From a virus: a DNA stretch of 59,332 bases. Below the pieces are notes generated by a model. That model was not told the DNA's origin. It did no database searches and saw nothing but the letters and a program-made list of their open reading frames with translations. A program made the position numbers and the translations under genes. The stretch is from positions 1-59,332 of IMG/VR virus record IMGVR_UViG_3300036814_000177; one strand, written 5' to 3'. This document shows, one piece after another, positions 21,011 to 30,209 of the stretch. Numbering within the stretch: the first letter of the stretch is position 1; the number at the start of each line of letters is the position of its first letter.

Positions 21011-23079
21011 TGGCCGGACTTAGCTTCCTCAGAGTCGTGGACAACGAGACTCTTGTACAGCAAGAGTCTGAGGAGGAGACCCGACGCGCCATGCAGGAGC
21101 GACAGGCTGAGCCGTTGATGATCGGCCTAACGGGCTATCTCCGTACAGCGTTCGACGCAGCCAACCGAGCCAAAGACCCAATTGAGCGGGCGATGCTCAC
21201 AGCCCTTCGCCAGCGTAATGGCGAGTACGAGCCAAGTAAGCTGGTGCAAATCCAGAAGCAGGGTGGCTCAGAAATTTACATGATGCTTACCGAGGTGAAG
21301 TGCCGCGCAGCCGAGAGTTGGTTGCGCGATATCCTTATGGACACTGGCACACCCCCTTGGGATATTAAGCCAACCCCATTGCCCGACCTTCCCGAAGCGC
21401 GTGACGAGGTCATAGATCAAATACTTGGAGAGAAGGTCACTGGATTGATCGAGGAGATCGGGCAGGCTCCTAACCCCGCAGAGGTTTCCCAGCTTAAAGA
21501 GGTGATCGCACAGGAGCTACGGTTCTCTGTACTGCAAGACGCTCAGAACCGCGCAGAGGGTATGAAGCGTAAGATCGCTGACCAGTTTGCGGAAGGTGGG
21601 TTTGCGGAGGGCTTCAATGAGTTCCTCACTGACTTAGTAACTTTTCCCGCCGCCATTCTTAAAGGCCCATGTGTGCGCAGGCAGCGCAAGCTATCATGGG
21701 AGACCGACGAGGAAGGTAAGACTGTTGCGGTGGCTGACGAACAACTTGCTCCGGAGTTTGAGCGTGTTGACCCATTCCGGTTCTATCCGGAACCGGGCAT
21801 CGCTAAGGTTAGTGACGGCTACTGCTTCGAGCATCATCCCCTGACTCGAATGGCATTGTCTGAACTGCTTGGGGTGCCCGGTTATGATGACGACGCAATC
21901 CGTGAGCTACTTAAGATCGGTAACGGACAGAGTTGGATCAATAGTGACGTTGACCATGAGAAGGACGAGCTTGAGCGCAAGCACAGCACCGAGCAGCGCC
22001 CGACAGAAATTTACGATGCCCTTGAGTTCTGGGGCAAAGTCAGCGGAAAGATGCTGCTTGAATGGGGGCTTACAGAAGAGGAAGTCTCCGACTCTGCCAA
22101 AGAATATGACGCGAACGTGTGGATCGTGGGTAACTTCGTTATCAAGGCTATCCTCAACTACGATCCCCTTGGGGAGAAGCCATATGCTGTCACTTCATTT
22201 ATTAAAAGCCCCGGTGCGTTTTGGGGTAAAGGTATACCGGAGATTATCGAAGATGTGCAGAGCGTATGCAATGCGGCTGCGCGTTCGCTGGTTAATAACA
22301 TGGGCATCGCTTCTGGCCCTCAAGTTGAGGTTAACCTTGAGCGTATCCCCACTAATGAAGATATTACGCAGATGCACCCGTGGCGCATCTGGCAGGTACT
22401 CAATGACCCGCTCGGTGGTTCCGCCCCTGCTGTGCGTTTTAACCAGCCTAATGATAATTCTGCTGCGTTGATGGCGGTGTACAGCCAGTTCAGTCAACTG
22501 GCTGATGAACACTCCGGTGTACCCTCTTACTTGCACGGTGATCTCAATGTTTCCGGTGCGGGACGTACGGCCAGTGGCCTCTCCATGCTGATGGGTTCGG
22601 CGGGCAAGAGCATCCGCCAAGTCGTGATGCACATAGACGCAGACGTTATAAAACTTGTTGTGCATCGTATGTTTGTGTACAACATGCGGTACGATGAAGA
22701 CGAAGGCATTAAGGGTGACGCACAGATTATCCCCCGTGGCGCAATTAACTTGGCTGTTAAAGACACGGTTAACACACGCCGCGTTGAGTTCTTGCAAGCC
22801 ACCGCTAATGAGTTCGACATGGAGATCATCGGTACAGATGGTCGTGCAGCGATTCTTCGGGAAGTTGCTAAGGGGCTTCAGATGCCAGAAGACGAAGTCA
22901 TCCCATCCCGAGAGAAGGCTGCGTTCAATAAACGCGCCGCACAGAAGGAGTCACAAGCAGCCATTGCGCCGCCCGATGGAGGCCGCACTGGAGAACAGCC
23001 CAAGACACTTGACGTTGCTGGCAACCCTGCGGGTGGCATGAATGAAGTCGCAAACCAACAAACCGGGAGGGCAGTGTGA
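21010..23079 (+). CDS. Portal (head-tail connector) protein
   Basis: A 689-residue acidic protein, close to the size of the P22-type portal. The N-terminal part is helical (EEETRRAMQERQAEPLMIGL), the middle carries DRFRFYPEPG-like strands near 245-260, and residues 480-520 hold SYLHGDLNVSGAGRTASGLS and MLMGSAGKSIRQVV, a stretch I associate with portals of podovirus-like phages. The C-terminal 60 residues are disordered and Gly/Pro-rich. It lies between terminase and scaffold/capsid genes, the usual portal slot. Twelve copies would form the DNA entry ring. No alternative protein in the window could fill this role. Confidence 0.85.
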   Translation: MAGLSFLRVVDNETLVQQESEEETRRAMQERQAEPLMIGLTGYLRTAFDAANRAKDPIERAMLTALRQRNGEYEPSKLVQIQKQGGSEIYMMLTEVKCRAAESWLRDILMDTGTPPWDIKPTPLPDLPEARDEVIDQILGEKVTGLIEEIGQAPNPAEVSQLKEVIAQELRFSVLQDAQNRAEGMKRKIADQFAEGGFAEGFNEFLTDLVTFPAAILKGPCVRRQRKLSWETDEEGKTVAVADEQLAPEFERVDPFRFYPEPGIAKVSDGYCFEHHPLTRMALSELLGVPGYDDDAIRELLKIGNGQSWINSDVDHEKDELERKHSTEQRPTEIYDALEFWGKVSGKMLLEWGLTEEEVSDSAKEYDANVWIVGNFVIKAILNYDPLGEKPYAVTSFIKSPGAFWGKGIPEIIEDVQSVCNAAARSLVNNMGIASGPQVEVNLERIPTNEDITQMHPWRIWQVLNDPLGGSAPAVRFNQPNDNSAALMAVYSQFSQLADEHSGVPSYLHGDLNVSGAGRTASGLSMLMGSAGKSIRQVVMHIDADVIKLVVHRMFVYNMRYDEDEGIKGDAQIIPRGAINLAVKDTVNTRRVEFLQATANEFDMEIIGTDGRAAILREVAKGLQMPEDEVIPSREKAAFNKRAAQKESQAAIAPPDGGRTGEQPKTLDVAGNPAGGMNEVANQQTGRAV

Positions 23080-23282
23080 TACAGCCTGACCCCGACACAG
23101 TTAAAGCGTTCGCCCATGTGGCGCTGAACGTACCGCGAGTGGCTAGGTTCCTTGAGGTTCAGTATCATGCTGAACTCGAGCGTCTACCGCAGACGGCATC
23201 AGACAAGCAGGGCATTGCCTCCGGGCGGTGTCAAGTTTTAGGTGAGTTGTGTAAACTTCTCACTGAAGCAACGGAGGCATAG
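23076..23282 (+). CDS. Small hypothetical protein (68 aa), GTG start
   Basis: GTG at 23076 overlaps the portal stop (GTGA) with GGGAGG upstream. The protein (MIQPDPDTVKAFAHVALNVP) is helical; RVARFLEVQYHAELERL and CQVLGELCKLLTEA are amphipathic. No family is recognised, though short helical proteins between portal and scaffold genes occur in several phage groups. Confidence 0.6.
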   Translation: MIQPDPDTVKAFAHVALNVPRVARFLEVQYHAELERLPQTASDKQGIASGRCQVLGELCKLLTEATEA

Positions 23283-23332
23283 CCCAATGGGTAGCTTCTT
23301 TATTAACCAACGCATACCGATAGGAGCGTAAG

Positions 23333-24334
23333 ATGGCAGTACCAGAGCAAGTTCAAAAGCAGACTGAGGCCGTGAAAGCCTTGTATGACGATCTTAATGC
23401 AGAGAACGCGTCGTCTGAGACAGATGAAGCGCCTGTAGCTGAGCCGGTTCTACAAGAGGTTCCACCCGCCGACAGTGCTGAAGAGCTTGCACCGGAGTCC
23501 CCACCTGCTGAGCAGGGTGGTGACAACCGAGATGATGAAACGTGGCAACAGAAGTACCAGACCCTTCAGGGCATGTACAACGCCGAAGTCCCCCGTATGA
23601 ACGCACATATACAGGACTTGACGCAACGCGGCCAGCAGATGGAGCAGTTACTCGCTTCCATGCAGGCCGCACCAGCACCTGCCCCCGAGCCTGCCCCAGC
23701 GCCAGTCAGTGCTTTGACTAGCGACGAGGTGGAGGAGTATGGAGAGTCTATCGACATTATGCGCAAGGTTAGCCAAGAGATCGCTGGTCAGTACGAGCAG
23801 CGGCTTACAGCTATGCAGACTAAGCTCGATGAGTTACAGGGGACGGTTGTCCCCCGTGTTGAGCAGATTGCTAGTCAGCAAGCGCATAACGCTGAGCAGG
23901 GCTTCTGGGCCAGTCTACAGAGTACCGTTCCGAACTGGCGTGAGATCAACGACAATCAGGATTTCCAGTCTTGGCTGTTAGAGACCGATCCCCTTTCCGG
24001 ACTTACTCGGCAGACCTACCTTGACGATGCCCAGCGTAATCAGGACATCACACGGGTGGCGAGCTTCTTCGAGTCTTGGCAGTCGGCAACTGGTGCCGCA
24101 GTGGCTCAACCTAATCGGACCGCATCCGAACTAGAAAAACAAGTCGCACCGGGTAAAGGTCGCAGCAGCGGCGCTCCCCAAAGTGGTGAGACTAAAACCT
24201 ACGCTCCGGACGACATCACTAAATTCTTTGAGAAGGTCCGGACGGGTGGGTTTAAAGGTAAGGAGAAAGAGCGGGACGCCATTGAACGCGACATTTTCGC
24301 AGCGCAAAGCGAGGGTCGTATCACTTATGCGTAA
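23333..24334 (+). CDS. Capsid scaffolding protein
   Basis: A 333-residue, acidic, Pro/Glu/Ala-rich protein. A disordered N-terminus (20-70) is followed by a coiled coil (YNAEVPRMNAHIQDLTQRGQ, 82-115), a Pro/Ala linker, a second coiled coil (RKVSQEIAGQYEQRLTAMQT, about 140-185), and a basic C-terminus (GKEKERDAIERDI). Coiled coils, low hydrophobicity and the place directly before the major capsid gene are the classic features of scaffolds. The basic end would bind the coat protein. It is separated from the capsid gene by 18 bases with an AAAGGAG site. Confidence 0.8.
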   Translation: MAVPEQVQKQTEAVKALYDDLNAENASSETDEAPVAEPVLQEVPPADSAEELAPESPPAEQGGDNRDDETWQQKYQTLQGMYNAEVPRMNAHIQDLTQRGQQMEQLLASMQAAPAPAPEPAPAPVSALTSDEVEEYGESIDIMRKVSQEIAGQYEQRLTAMQTKLDELQGTVVPRVEQIASQQAHNAEQGFWASLQSTVPNWREINDNQDFQSWLLETDPLSGLTRQTYLDDAQRNQDITRVASFFESWQSATGAAVAQPNRTASELEKQVAPGKGRSSGAPQSGETKTYAPDDITKFFEKVRTGGFKGKEKERDAIERDIFAAQSEGRITYA

Positions 24335-24352
24335 CCTATAAAGGAGCCAATT

Positions 24353-25273
24353 ATGGCATATCCAATCGCCGCTGGCCATCCGGCCTATACTGGGAATTTC
24401 ATTCCCGAGATTTGGTCAGGTAAGCTGATCGAAAACTTCTACGACGCCACTGTGTTGTCGGCTATCGCCAACACTGACTACGAGGGCGAAATCAAAGCCC
24501 ATGGTGATACGGTGAACATCCGTACGACCCCGGACATCACGATCCGTGATTACGTCAAGGGTCAGACGCTGAACACTGAAAACCCCGACAAGGCCAAAAT
24601 TCAGTTGCTCATCGACAAAGGCAAGTATTTTGCCTGTGTTGAAGATGATGTGGATCAGGTCCAGTCGGATATTGCCCTGATGGACACTTGGTCAAAAGAT
24701 GCTTCCGAGCAGATGAAGATCAAGATCGACGTTGACGTTCTGGGTAACATCGCCACTGACGTCGTCGCTGCTAACAAGGGTCTCACCGCTGGTGAACAGA
24801 CTCTCTCCATTGACCTTGGTGTGACGGGCACTCCTAATGCCATCACGACTTCCAATGTCTTGGCTGAAATCATCAACCACGGTACGGTTCTTGATGAGGC
24901 TAACGTTTCGGAGCAAGATCGCTGGATGGTCATCCCCGCCAAGATGGCTGGCTTGATCAAACAGTCCGATCTTAAGGACGCTTCCATTACCGGTGACGGC
25001 TCTTCGCCGCTGCGTAATGGTCGCCTTGGTATGATTGATCGCTTCATGCTCTATGTGTCGCACAATCTTCCGCTGTCCGCGACTGGCGCTGCTGGTGAGT
25101 TCACCATCTTCTCCGGTCACAAGAAGGGTCTTACCTTCGCTTCGCAGATGACCAACATGGAAACTCTGCGTTCCGAGTCTACCTTCGGGGACATCATTCG
25201 TGGCTTGCAGGTTTACGGCTATAAAGTCGTTAAGGGCGAAGCCCTTACTGCTGGCATCATCACAATCGCATAA
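24353..25273 (+). CDS. Major capsid protein
   Basis: A 306-residue coat protein. Features are the N-terminal IPEIWSGKLIENFYDATVLS segment, HGDTVNIRTTPDITIRDYVK (an E-loop-like region near 45-70), VEDDVDQVQSDI (spine helix), RWMVIPAKMAGLIKQ, and the C-terminal FASQMTNMETLRSESTFGDI strand. This matches the HK97-fold coat proteins of podovirus-like phages in which an N-terminal helix precedes the spine. No insertion domain is obvious. It is preceded by AAAGGAGCC eight bases before the ATG, and codon use is even, as in an abundantly made protein. Confidence 0.9.
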   Translation: MAYPIAAGHPAYTGNFIPEIWSGKLIENFYDATVLSAIANTDYEGEIKAHGDTVNIRTTPDITIRDYVKGQTLNTENPDKAKIQLLIDKGKYFACVEDDVDQVQSDIALMDTWSKDASEQMKIKIDVDVLGNIATDVVAANKGLTAGEQTLSIDLGVTGTPNAITTSNVLAEIINHGTVLDEANVSEQDRWMVIPAKMAGLIKQSDLKDASITGDGSSPLRNGRLGMIDRFMLYVSHNLPLSATGAAGEFTIFSGHKKGLTFASQMTNMETLRSESTFGDIIRGLQVYGYKVVKGEALTAGIITIA

Positions 25274-25292
25274 GCGGAAGGAAAAATTTATT

Positions 25293-25754
25293 ATGGCTGC
25301 TTATACTGACACGGTTGGTTTTAACAAGGGGTCTGCCGCTAGCACGGCCTCCACCAACAACCGGGTCTACCTCCAGCAGGTGGACCTTGACTTCCCGGCT
25401 ATCGTCGCTGCTCGGTTGGCTGCGGGCTTAACGGCTCTTGCTGCTACCGACTCATTGGCGGTGCTGCACATCCCGGCCAAGACGCTTATCTTGGCGGCGG
25501 GTATCGACGTCACGACTGCCGAGACCACGTCAAGCACCCTTGATCTTGGCTACACCGGTGGTGATGTTGACGCTTGGGTTGACGGGCTTGATCCTACGTC
25601 TATCACCAGTGCGGTTGGGCTTGGTACGCTTATGACCACTGCGGTCTCTACCAACTACCACCACACTGCCGATACGCTTGATCTGCTGTTCTTGACGGCA
25701 CTTCAGGATACGTCGGTGATGCGTGTTTGGGCTGTCATGGTTGACTGCTCGTAA
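25293..25754 (+). CDS. Structural (decoration-like) protein
   Basis: A 153-residue Ala/Thr/Leu-rich beta protein starting MAAYTDTVGFNKGSAASTAS. I chose ATG 25293 since GGAAGGA lies 12 bases upstream and it lies after the capsid stop; the longer frame from 25200 overlaps the capsid gene and reads its antipattern. The VYLQQVDLDFPAIVAARLAA and LAVLHIPAKTLILAAGIDVT segments are typical of phage head proteins encoded directly after the coat gene. It is probably a decoration or head-stabilising protein. Confidence 0.65.
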   Translation: MAAYTDTVGFNKGSAASTASTNNRVYLQQVDLDFPAIVAARLAAGLTALAATDSLAVLHIPAKTLILAAGIDVTTAETTSSTLDLGYTGGDVDAWVDGLDPTSITSAVGLGTLMTTAVSTNYHHTADTLDLLFLTALQDTSVMRVWAVMVDCS

Positions 25755-25756
25755 AC

Positions 25757-25795
25757 AAGTTGGTTGGGGGGCTTCGGCCCCCCTCCCTCCAACTT
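25757..25795 (+). other. UUCG-capped two-part hairpin
   Basis: An inner 7-bp stem GGGGGGC/GCCCCCC closed by UUCG (25766-25783) sits inside an outer stem AAGTTGG/CCAACTT (25757-25763 and 25789-25795). It begins two bases after a stop codon and ends just before the next Shine-Dalgarno sequence (AGGAGGT). There is no U-tract. It would give the highly expressed capsid message a nuclease-resistant 3' end, as in the leader hairpin at 16194-16215. Confidence 0.7.
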
Positions 25796-25806
25796 AGGAG
25801 GTCACC

Positions 25807-26070
25807 ATGGCTATTATGGGTGTACCGGGTCGTTGGCTGCGCCATAAGACGGACGGCACGATTTATAATTATAATGAGGTTCTATGTAAGAACCCCGCTG
25901 TGGAGGAAGTCTCTGAGGAACTTGCGTTTCCTGAGAAGCACATCCCCAAGAAGCAGCAGGGGCGCAAGGTCAAAGTTGATCTATCCACCGACGAAGGCGC
26001 TATCAAGAAGGCCAAACCCAAGAAGGGTACGGGCCTGAAAATCAGCGCCACAGGCGGCAATAAGAAATGA
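25807..26070 (+). CDS. Small basic hypothetical protein (87 aa)
   Basis: A protein with a short folded start (MGVPGRWLRHKTDGTIYNYN) and a long Lys-rich tail (KKQQGRKVKVDLS, KKAKPKKGTGLK). AGGAGGT is placed eight bases before ATG 25807. The N-terminal 'GRWLRHKTDGTIY' pattern resembles small SH3-like domains of phage head completion proteins, but I do not assign a family. It overlaps the next gene by 4 bases. Confidence 0.6.
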   Translation: MAIMGVPGRWLRHKTDGTIYNYNEVLCKNPAVEEVSEELAFPEKHIPKKQQGRKVKVDLSTDEGAIKKAKPKKGTGLKISATGGNKK

Positions 26071-26714
26071 TCTTGAATGCCATAATCACAACAGTCCGGC
26101 GGATCATCCAAGATGAGACGGCCACTTATCGGTACAGCGACGCGTTCCTCCTTGACCTCTGTAATCAAGGGCTGAAGCGGATACAGTTGCTGCGTCCGGA
26201 CCTGTTTTCTTATGTCAGCACCGTGGCGTGTACAGCAGGGGAGGTTATTCAAGCTGCCCCCAGCGACTCGCTGCGTATCATTGAGGTCTATTCCATTGTT
26301 GGGGGCACGGGGCTAGTCGAGGCGGACCGCGAAGTTCTCGATCAGACCATACCTACGTGGCCCAACGATACTGCAGGGGCTGCGATTAACTGGATGCGCC
26401 ATGTCCGGAACCCCAATAAGTTCTTCATATATCCGCAGGCTCCTGTTGCACAGAGCCTAGATATCGAGTATTCCCAAGTCCCAACCACCTATGATGGGAC
26501 GACTACAGTTACGCTTTTACCAGATGCGTATATACCTGCGCTAGTAGATGTTGTAGTATTTCTAGCAGAGTCAATTGATAATGAACACGTTACAAACGGG
26601 CGGGCTAAGATGTATAAAGACCTCTTCATGGCGGAGCTTGGTGCGACTACCGCTTCGCTTCCTGTCACAGATACTGAGAACGCTGGCCAACCCATTCAGG
26701 TTGAGGTGGTCTAA
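26067..26714 (+). CDS. Head-tail adaptor-like protein (DUF6682 type)
   Basis: A 215-residue protein starting ILNAIITTVRRIIQDETATY, followed by RYSDAFLLDLCNQGLKRI. The 'RIIQDE...YS-FLLDLCNQG' pattern is the same as in phage DUF6682 / P22 gp4-like connector proteins, which sit under the portal and close the head. The C-terminal half (SQVPTTYDGTTTVTLLPDAY, IPALVDVVVFLAESID) supports this. ATGA overlap with the preceding gene; TAATG overlap with the next. Confidence 0.65.
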   Translation: MILNAIITTVRRIIQDETATYRYSDAFLLDLCNQGLKRIQLLRPDLFSYVSTVACTAGEVIQAAPSDSLRIIEVYSIVGGTGLVEADREVLDQTIPTWPNDTAGAAINWMRHVRNPNKFFIYPQAPVAQSLDIEYSQVPTTYDGTTTVTLLPDAYIPALVDVVVFLAESIDNEHVTNGRAKMYKDLFMAELGATTASLPVTDTENAGQPIQVEVV

Positions 26715-27364
26715 TGGCAACACGATTATTCTCTGATCTAGTCAACCGCATCGCTCCAAGTGCGCCGGGTTGCCCGCAGCCTGTCGTACTCACGTATGTT
26801 CGCGCAGCGGCCATTGATGTGTGTGAGCGTACCAATGCGTGGAAATATGAACACGCCACGGTGACGATGACTGCTGGGACGTATGAGTATGCCTTTGTGC
26901 CGGAGTCCGGAGCCGAGGTGTATTCCATCCTCACGGCGAACATCAATGGTAATGCTATGTCGTCTGTCACTCTTGAGCATATGCACGATATGTACCCTAA
27001 GTATCCATCTAGTGTAGCGGCTGAGCGGGCAACACCTCGGTTTATAACCCAGATTAGCCCGATTACGTTTCATGTCGGGCTAGTACCTGATAACAGCACC
27101 GACACGATTAAGATGTTCGTCAGTGAGCGGCCTACCAAGGCCGCTACTGGTATGAACGAGGCCGTGATGGACGATCTGGAAGACGCCATAGTGCATGGCG
27201 CTCTACAACATCTTCTGACGCTTCCTGAACGGACATGGAGTGATACTGAGTTGGCTGCTTACCATGCGAAGCAGTTCATATTTAAAGTCACAGAGCGGCG
27301 GGCACGGGCTAACATCGGTGCGCAGCGGGCTGCGCCGACTGTACGTATGCAGTCGTGGGCTTAG
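26714..27364 (+). CDS. Connector/tail tubular-like structural protein
   Basis: A 216-residue protein (ATRLFSDLVNRIAPSAPGCP, PQPVVLTYVRAAAIDVCERT). The pattern of an N-terminal 'P-L-V-YVR-AAI-CERT-W' helix, a central beta block (YEYAFVPESGAEVYSILTAN) and a C-terminal helical part (AIVHGALQHLLTLPERTWSD) is typical of phage proteins that follow the adaptor and build the short tail tube. It is translated in TAATG overlap with the adaptor. The family name cannot be fixed by eye. Confidence 0.55.
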   Translation: MATRLFSDLVNRIAPSAPGCPQPVVLTYVRAAAIDVCERTNAWKYEHATVTMTAGTYEYAFVPESGAEVYSILTANINGNAMSSVTLEHMHDMYPKYPSSVAAERATPRFITQISPITFHVGLVPDNSTDTIKMFVSERPTKAATGMNEAVMDDLEDAIVHGALQHLLTLPERTWSDTELAAYHAKQFIFKVTERRARANIGAQRAAPTVRMQSWA

Positions 27365-27375
27365 GGAGTTAACTT

Positions 27376-29607
27376 ATGGCACAAGCACTATTCGCAAATA
27401 ACGCCTTTAGCCTGCTGGCTAGTGGGATCACTGACGCAGCGACCTCAATGACGGTTACGTCTTCTGATGGCGCACTGTTCCCCGCCGTTACAGGGTCGGA
27501 TTATTTTTACGTGACGTTGATCGACACCTCCAATAACTTGGAGATTGTTAAATGCACAGCGCGTTCAACTGACACGCTTACCATTGTTCGTGAGCAAGAG
27601 GGTACTACAGGCCGGGTTTACAGCGCTGGTGACCGGGTCGAACTACGTCTCACCGCAGCGGGCATCACTGAGGCAGACGGCTACGTTGGGCCTACGGATG
27701 AGAGCAGTGATACCACTACATTCCCGCTCTTTGTGAACGCCGCTACTGGGTCTCAGCTACCCCACACGGGGACCAACCTAACATTTAATTCCAATACGGG
27801 CGCGTTGGTGTCCACGAATTACGATGGTATTATTGGCGCTAGTAGTGCCGCTGCCGGATCATTTACTACGATTACAGGTAGCGGCGTTGCCTCTATCGAC
27901 GACACCACGGATACCACTAGCGGTACGTCTGGTTCTGTTCATACGGACGGCGGTGTCGGTATAGCCAAAAAACTCTATGTCGGCGGGACTGCGAAGGTTG
28001 TTGGTGTTCTTACAGCGGGTGATGATATTGTCTCCGATACTGACAGTACCGACGACCTCGGTACGACGGGAGTACGCTGGGCGAACCTATGGGTTGATGC
28101 CATTGCTGTGACAGACAACATTACCATCGGCGGTAATCTTACGGTTAATGGGACGACCACCACTGTTGATACCACCAACCTATTAGTGGAAGACCCGCTG
28201 ATCCTGCTGAACGATGGTTTAGTTAGTTCTGGCACTAACAATGCTGATCTCGGCCTTTATATGGCCCGAGGTGACGCTGACGCTGCGTTCGTTGGCTGGG
28301 ATGAGAGCGCTGATGTTATCGCGTTGGGCACTACCCCAACTGGTCATACGACGGCTGGAAATCTGGTAATCACCGACGCCCAGTTTACAGCGGCAGGTGC
28401 GACTTTCTCAGGAACATCTTCTAATCTCGGTACTGTTACGACGATAGATATCAATGGCGGAACGATTGATGGTACGGCTATCGGCGGCGCGGCCACGGCG
28501 GCTGGTGCGTTTACTACTGTTGACGGCACATTGGGCCATTTTACAACTAGTTTACAACTTGCTACGGGCGCGACAGTGACAGGTATCGAGGACAGTGACA
28601 CACTGAACGCCAATTCAGCCACTCTTCTCGCCACACAACAAAGTATTAAAGCCTATGTTGATAATCTAACTCCCGCCGCCGGTATCCAGATGACGTGGGC
28701 TACGGACGTGATTGACAATGATGAAGGTGTAGGGACCGTAAAGGCTGATAATGGTACGTTCGAGAGCATTGGGTTCCTCTACATCGACGATGTGGATGCT
28801 AACAGTTCTAGCATTAATACGTTTATCGATACTCTAGATGACCCTACTGCGGCTAACTCCGCGATTATTTACCTGACTAAAGCGGGTGCCACTACCACGG
28901 CCATGAAGGTATTCCGCGTTGACGGGGGAGTTGAGAGCAAAACTACCTATTCCAAAGTCGAAGTCACCGGACTTGTCGAAGTCGGTAGCTTCTCCGATGG
29001 CGATACGGTTGGGATGATAATTGCCTATTCGGGCGATAACGGTGCTGGGGATGGGACGGTTACTCAGATCAACGCTGGCGATGGTTTCTCGTTCTCCGCA
29101 ATAACCGGCACGGGCACCATTGCGGTAGACGGCAACCTCCAAGACCTCGACGCTTTAGGGGTAGTGGCCTCAGACGGCAAAATGATCGTTGGGACAGGTT
29201 CCGGGGCATACGCTTATGAGAGCGGCGCTACCCTACGGACTTCAATCGGTTGTCCAGCTTTAGCAGCGGTAAATACATTCACTAAGGCACAATCCGGTTC
29301 GATAACGGCCTTGTCAGATGGATCGACTATTGCTGTAGATTTAAGCCTGAATAATCATTTCAGCGTGACGTTGGGTGGCAATAGGGCGCTAGGTAATCCC
29401 AGCAATATTGTCGCTGGGACAAGCGGCAGTATTTTTATTACGCAAGATGGCACCGGTAGCCGTACACTTTCTTATAGCAGCTATTATGATTTTGCTGGGG
29501 GCACGGCTCCGACTCTAACGACTACCGCATCAAAGATAGACCGTATAGATTATATTGCCAGAACAACCACTTCACTTCATTGTGTGTTTACGGGAGATTT
29601 ATCGTGA
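27376..29607 (+). CDS. Tail fibre-like structural protein (743 aa)
   Basis: A Thr/Gly/Ala/Asp-rich beta protein with few charged or large residues. The N-terminal 100 residues (FSLLASGITDAATSMTVTSS, TDTLTIVREQEGTTGRVYSA) form the adaptor module that many phage fibres use to bind the tail. The central part has NITIGGNLTVNGTTTTVDTT and EDPLILLNDG, the common trimeric fibre repeat, and the C-terminus is a small beta domain. It follows the connector genes and precedes a second, larger fibre, so it is likely part of the tail periphery. No peptidase or chaperone motif is seen at its end. Confidence 0.75.
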   Translation: MAQALFANNAFSLLASGITDAATSMTVTSSDGALFPAVTGSDYFYVTLIDTSNNLEIVKCTARSTDTLTIVREQEGTTGRVYSAGDRVELRLTAAGITEADGYVGPTDESSDTTTFPLFVNAATGSQLPHTGTNLTFNSNTGALVSTNYDGIIGASSAAAGSFTTITGSGVASIDDTTDTTSGTSGSVHTDGGVGIAKKLYVGGTAKVVGVLTAGDDIVSDTDSTDDLGTTGVRWANLWVDAIAVTDNITIGGNLTVNGTTTTVDTTNLLVEDPLILLNDGLVSSGTNNADLGLYMARGDADAAFVGWDESADVIALGTTPTGHTTAGNLVITDAQFTAAGATFSGTSSNLGTVTTIDINGGTIDGTAIGGAATAAGAFTTVDGTLGHFTTSLQLATGATVTGIEDSDTLNANSATLLATQQSIKAYVDNLTPAAGIQMTWATDVIDNDEGVGTVKADNGTFESIGFLYIDDVDANSSSINTFIDTLDDPTAANSAIIYLTKAGATTTAMKVFRVDGGVESKTTYSKVEVTGLVEVGSFSDGDTVGMIIAYSGDNGAGDGTVTQINAGDGFSFSAITGTGTIAVDGNLQDLDALGVVASDGKMIVGTGSGAYAYESGATLRTSIGCPALAAVNTFTKAQSGSITALSDGSTIAVDLSLNNHFSVTLGGNRALGNPSNIVAGTSGSIFITQDGTGSRTLSYSSYYDFAGGTAPTLTTTASKIDRIDYIARTTTSLHCVFTGDLS

Positions 29608-30209
29608 GCAAAGTAGCCAAGATCAATGATGATGGCGCTGTAATCGCTGTTCACAATCCTCGCCCTGTAACAGACGATAACGGCATCCAGCATCCTCGCA
29701 ATATCTTTCAGCTTTGGACGGATGAGGAATTGAACGCTATCGGATATGCAAGGTTCGATGAAGAGAACGTCCCGTCCGACAAGCGGTCAACTGGTACTAC
29801 AGATACGTTTGAGGGGGGTAAAGTATTCCGAAGCCACACCACTAAGGATTATGTCCCGCCTCCTCCCCCACCTGATCCAGAACCCACTATAGAAGACCCC
29901 GACAACCCAGCGTACACAGAAGACGTTCCAGCGGTGATGGAAGACGTTCCAGCAGTTATGTCTGAAGATGGTGAGGAAGTTATTACTCCAGCCACTACGC
30001 GAGAAGCCACTCCAGCCACGACTATAGATCACCCTGCCGGAACATTGCCTAATCCAGACTACGATTATGTCGCACTAAGACTTCGCGACTATCCCGCCTT
30101 GGACGATCTGAGCGTTGCAATCTGGGAGAAAGTAGTCGAGGACAGGCCAGAGGCAGCGGCTGAATTGCAGACAGCCAGAGAAATCGTGAAGGTACGCTTT
30201 CCGAAATGA
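29604..30209 (+). CDS. Pro/Glu-rich tail-associated protein (201 aa)
   Basis: GTG at 29604 overlaps the fibre stop (GTGA) with GGGAG eight bases upstream; I prefer it to the upstream ATG inside the fibre gene. Residues 1-75 are folded (SKVAKINDDGAVIAVHNPRP, then DEELNAIGYARFDEENVPSD), residues 85-150 are disordered and Pro/Glu-rich with a perfect run of six prolines and a tandem EDVPAVM repeat, and the C-terminus is helical (AIWEKVVEDRPEAAAEL). Its place between two fibre genes suggests an adaptor or fibre-assembly protein. Confidence 0.55.
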   Translation: MSKVAKINDDGAVIAVHNPRPVTDDNGIQHPRNIFQLWTDEELNAIGYARFDEENVPSDKRSTGTTDTFEGGKVFRSHTTKDYVPPPPPPDPEPTIEDPDNPAYTEDVPAVMEDVPAVMSEDGEEVITPATTREATPATTIDHPAGTLPNPDYDYVALRLRDYPALDDLSVAIWEKVVEDRPEAAAELQTAREIVKVRFPK

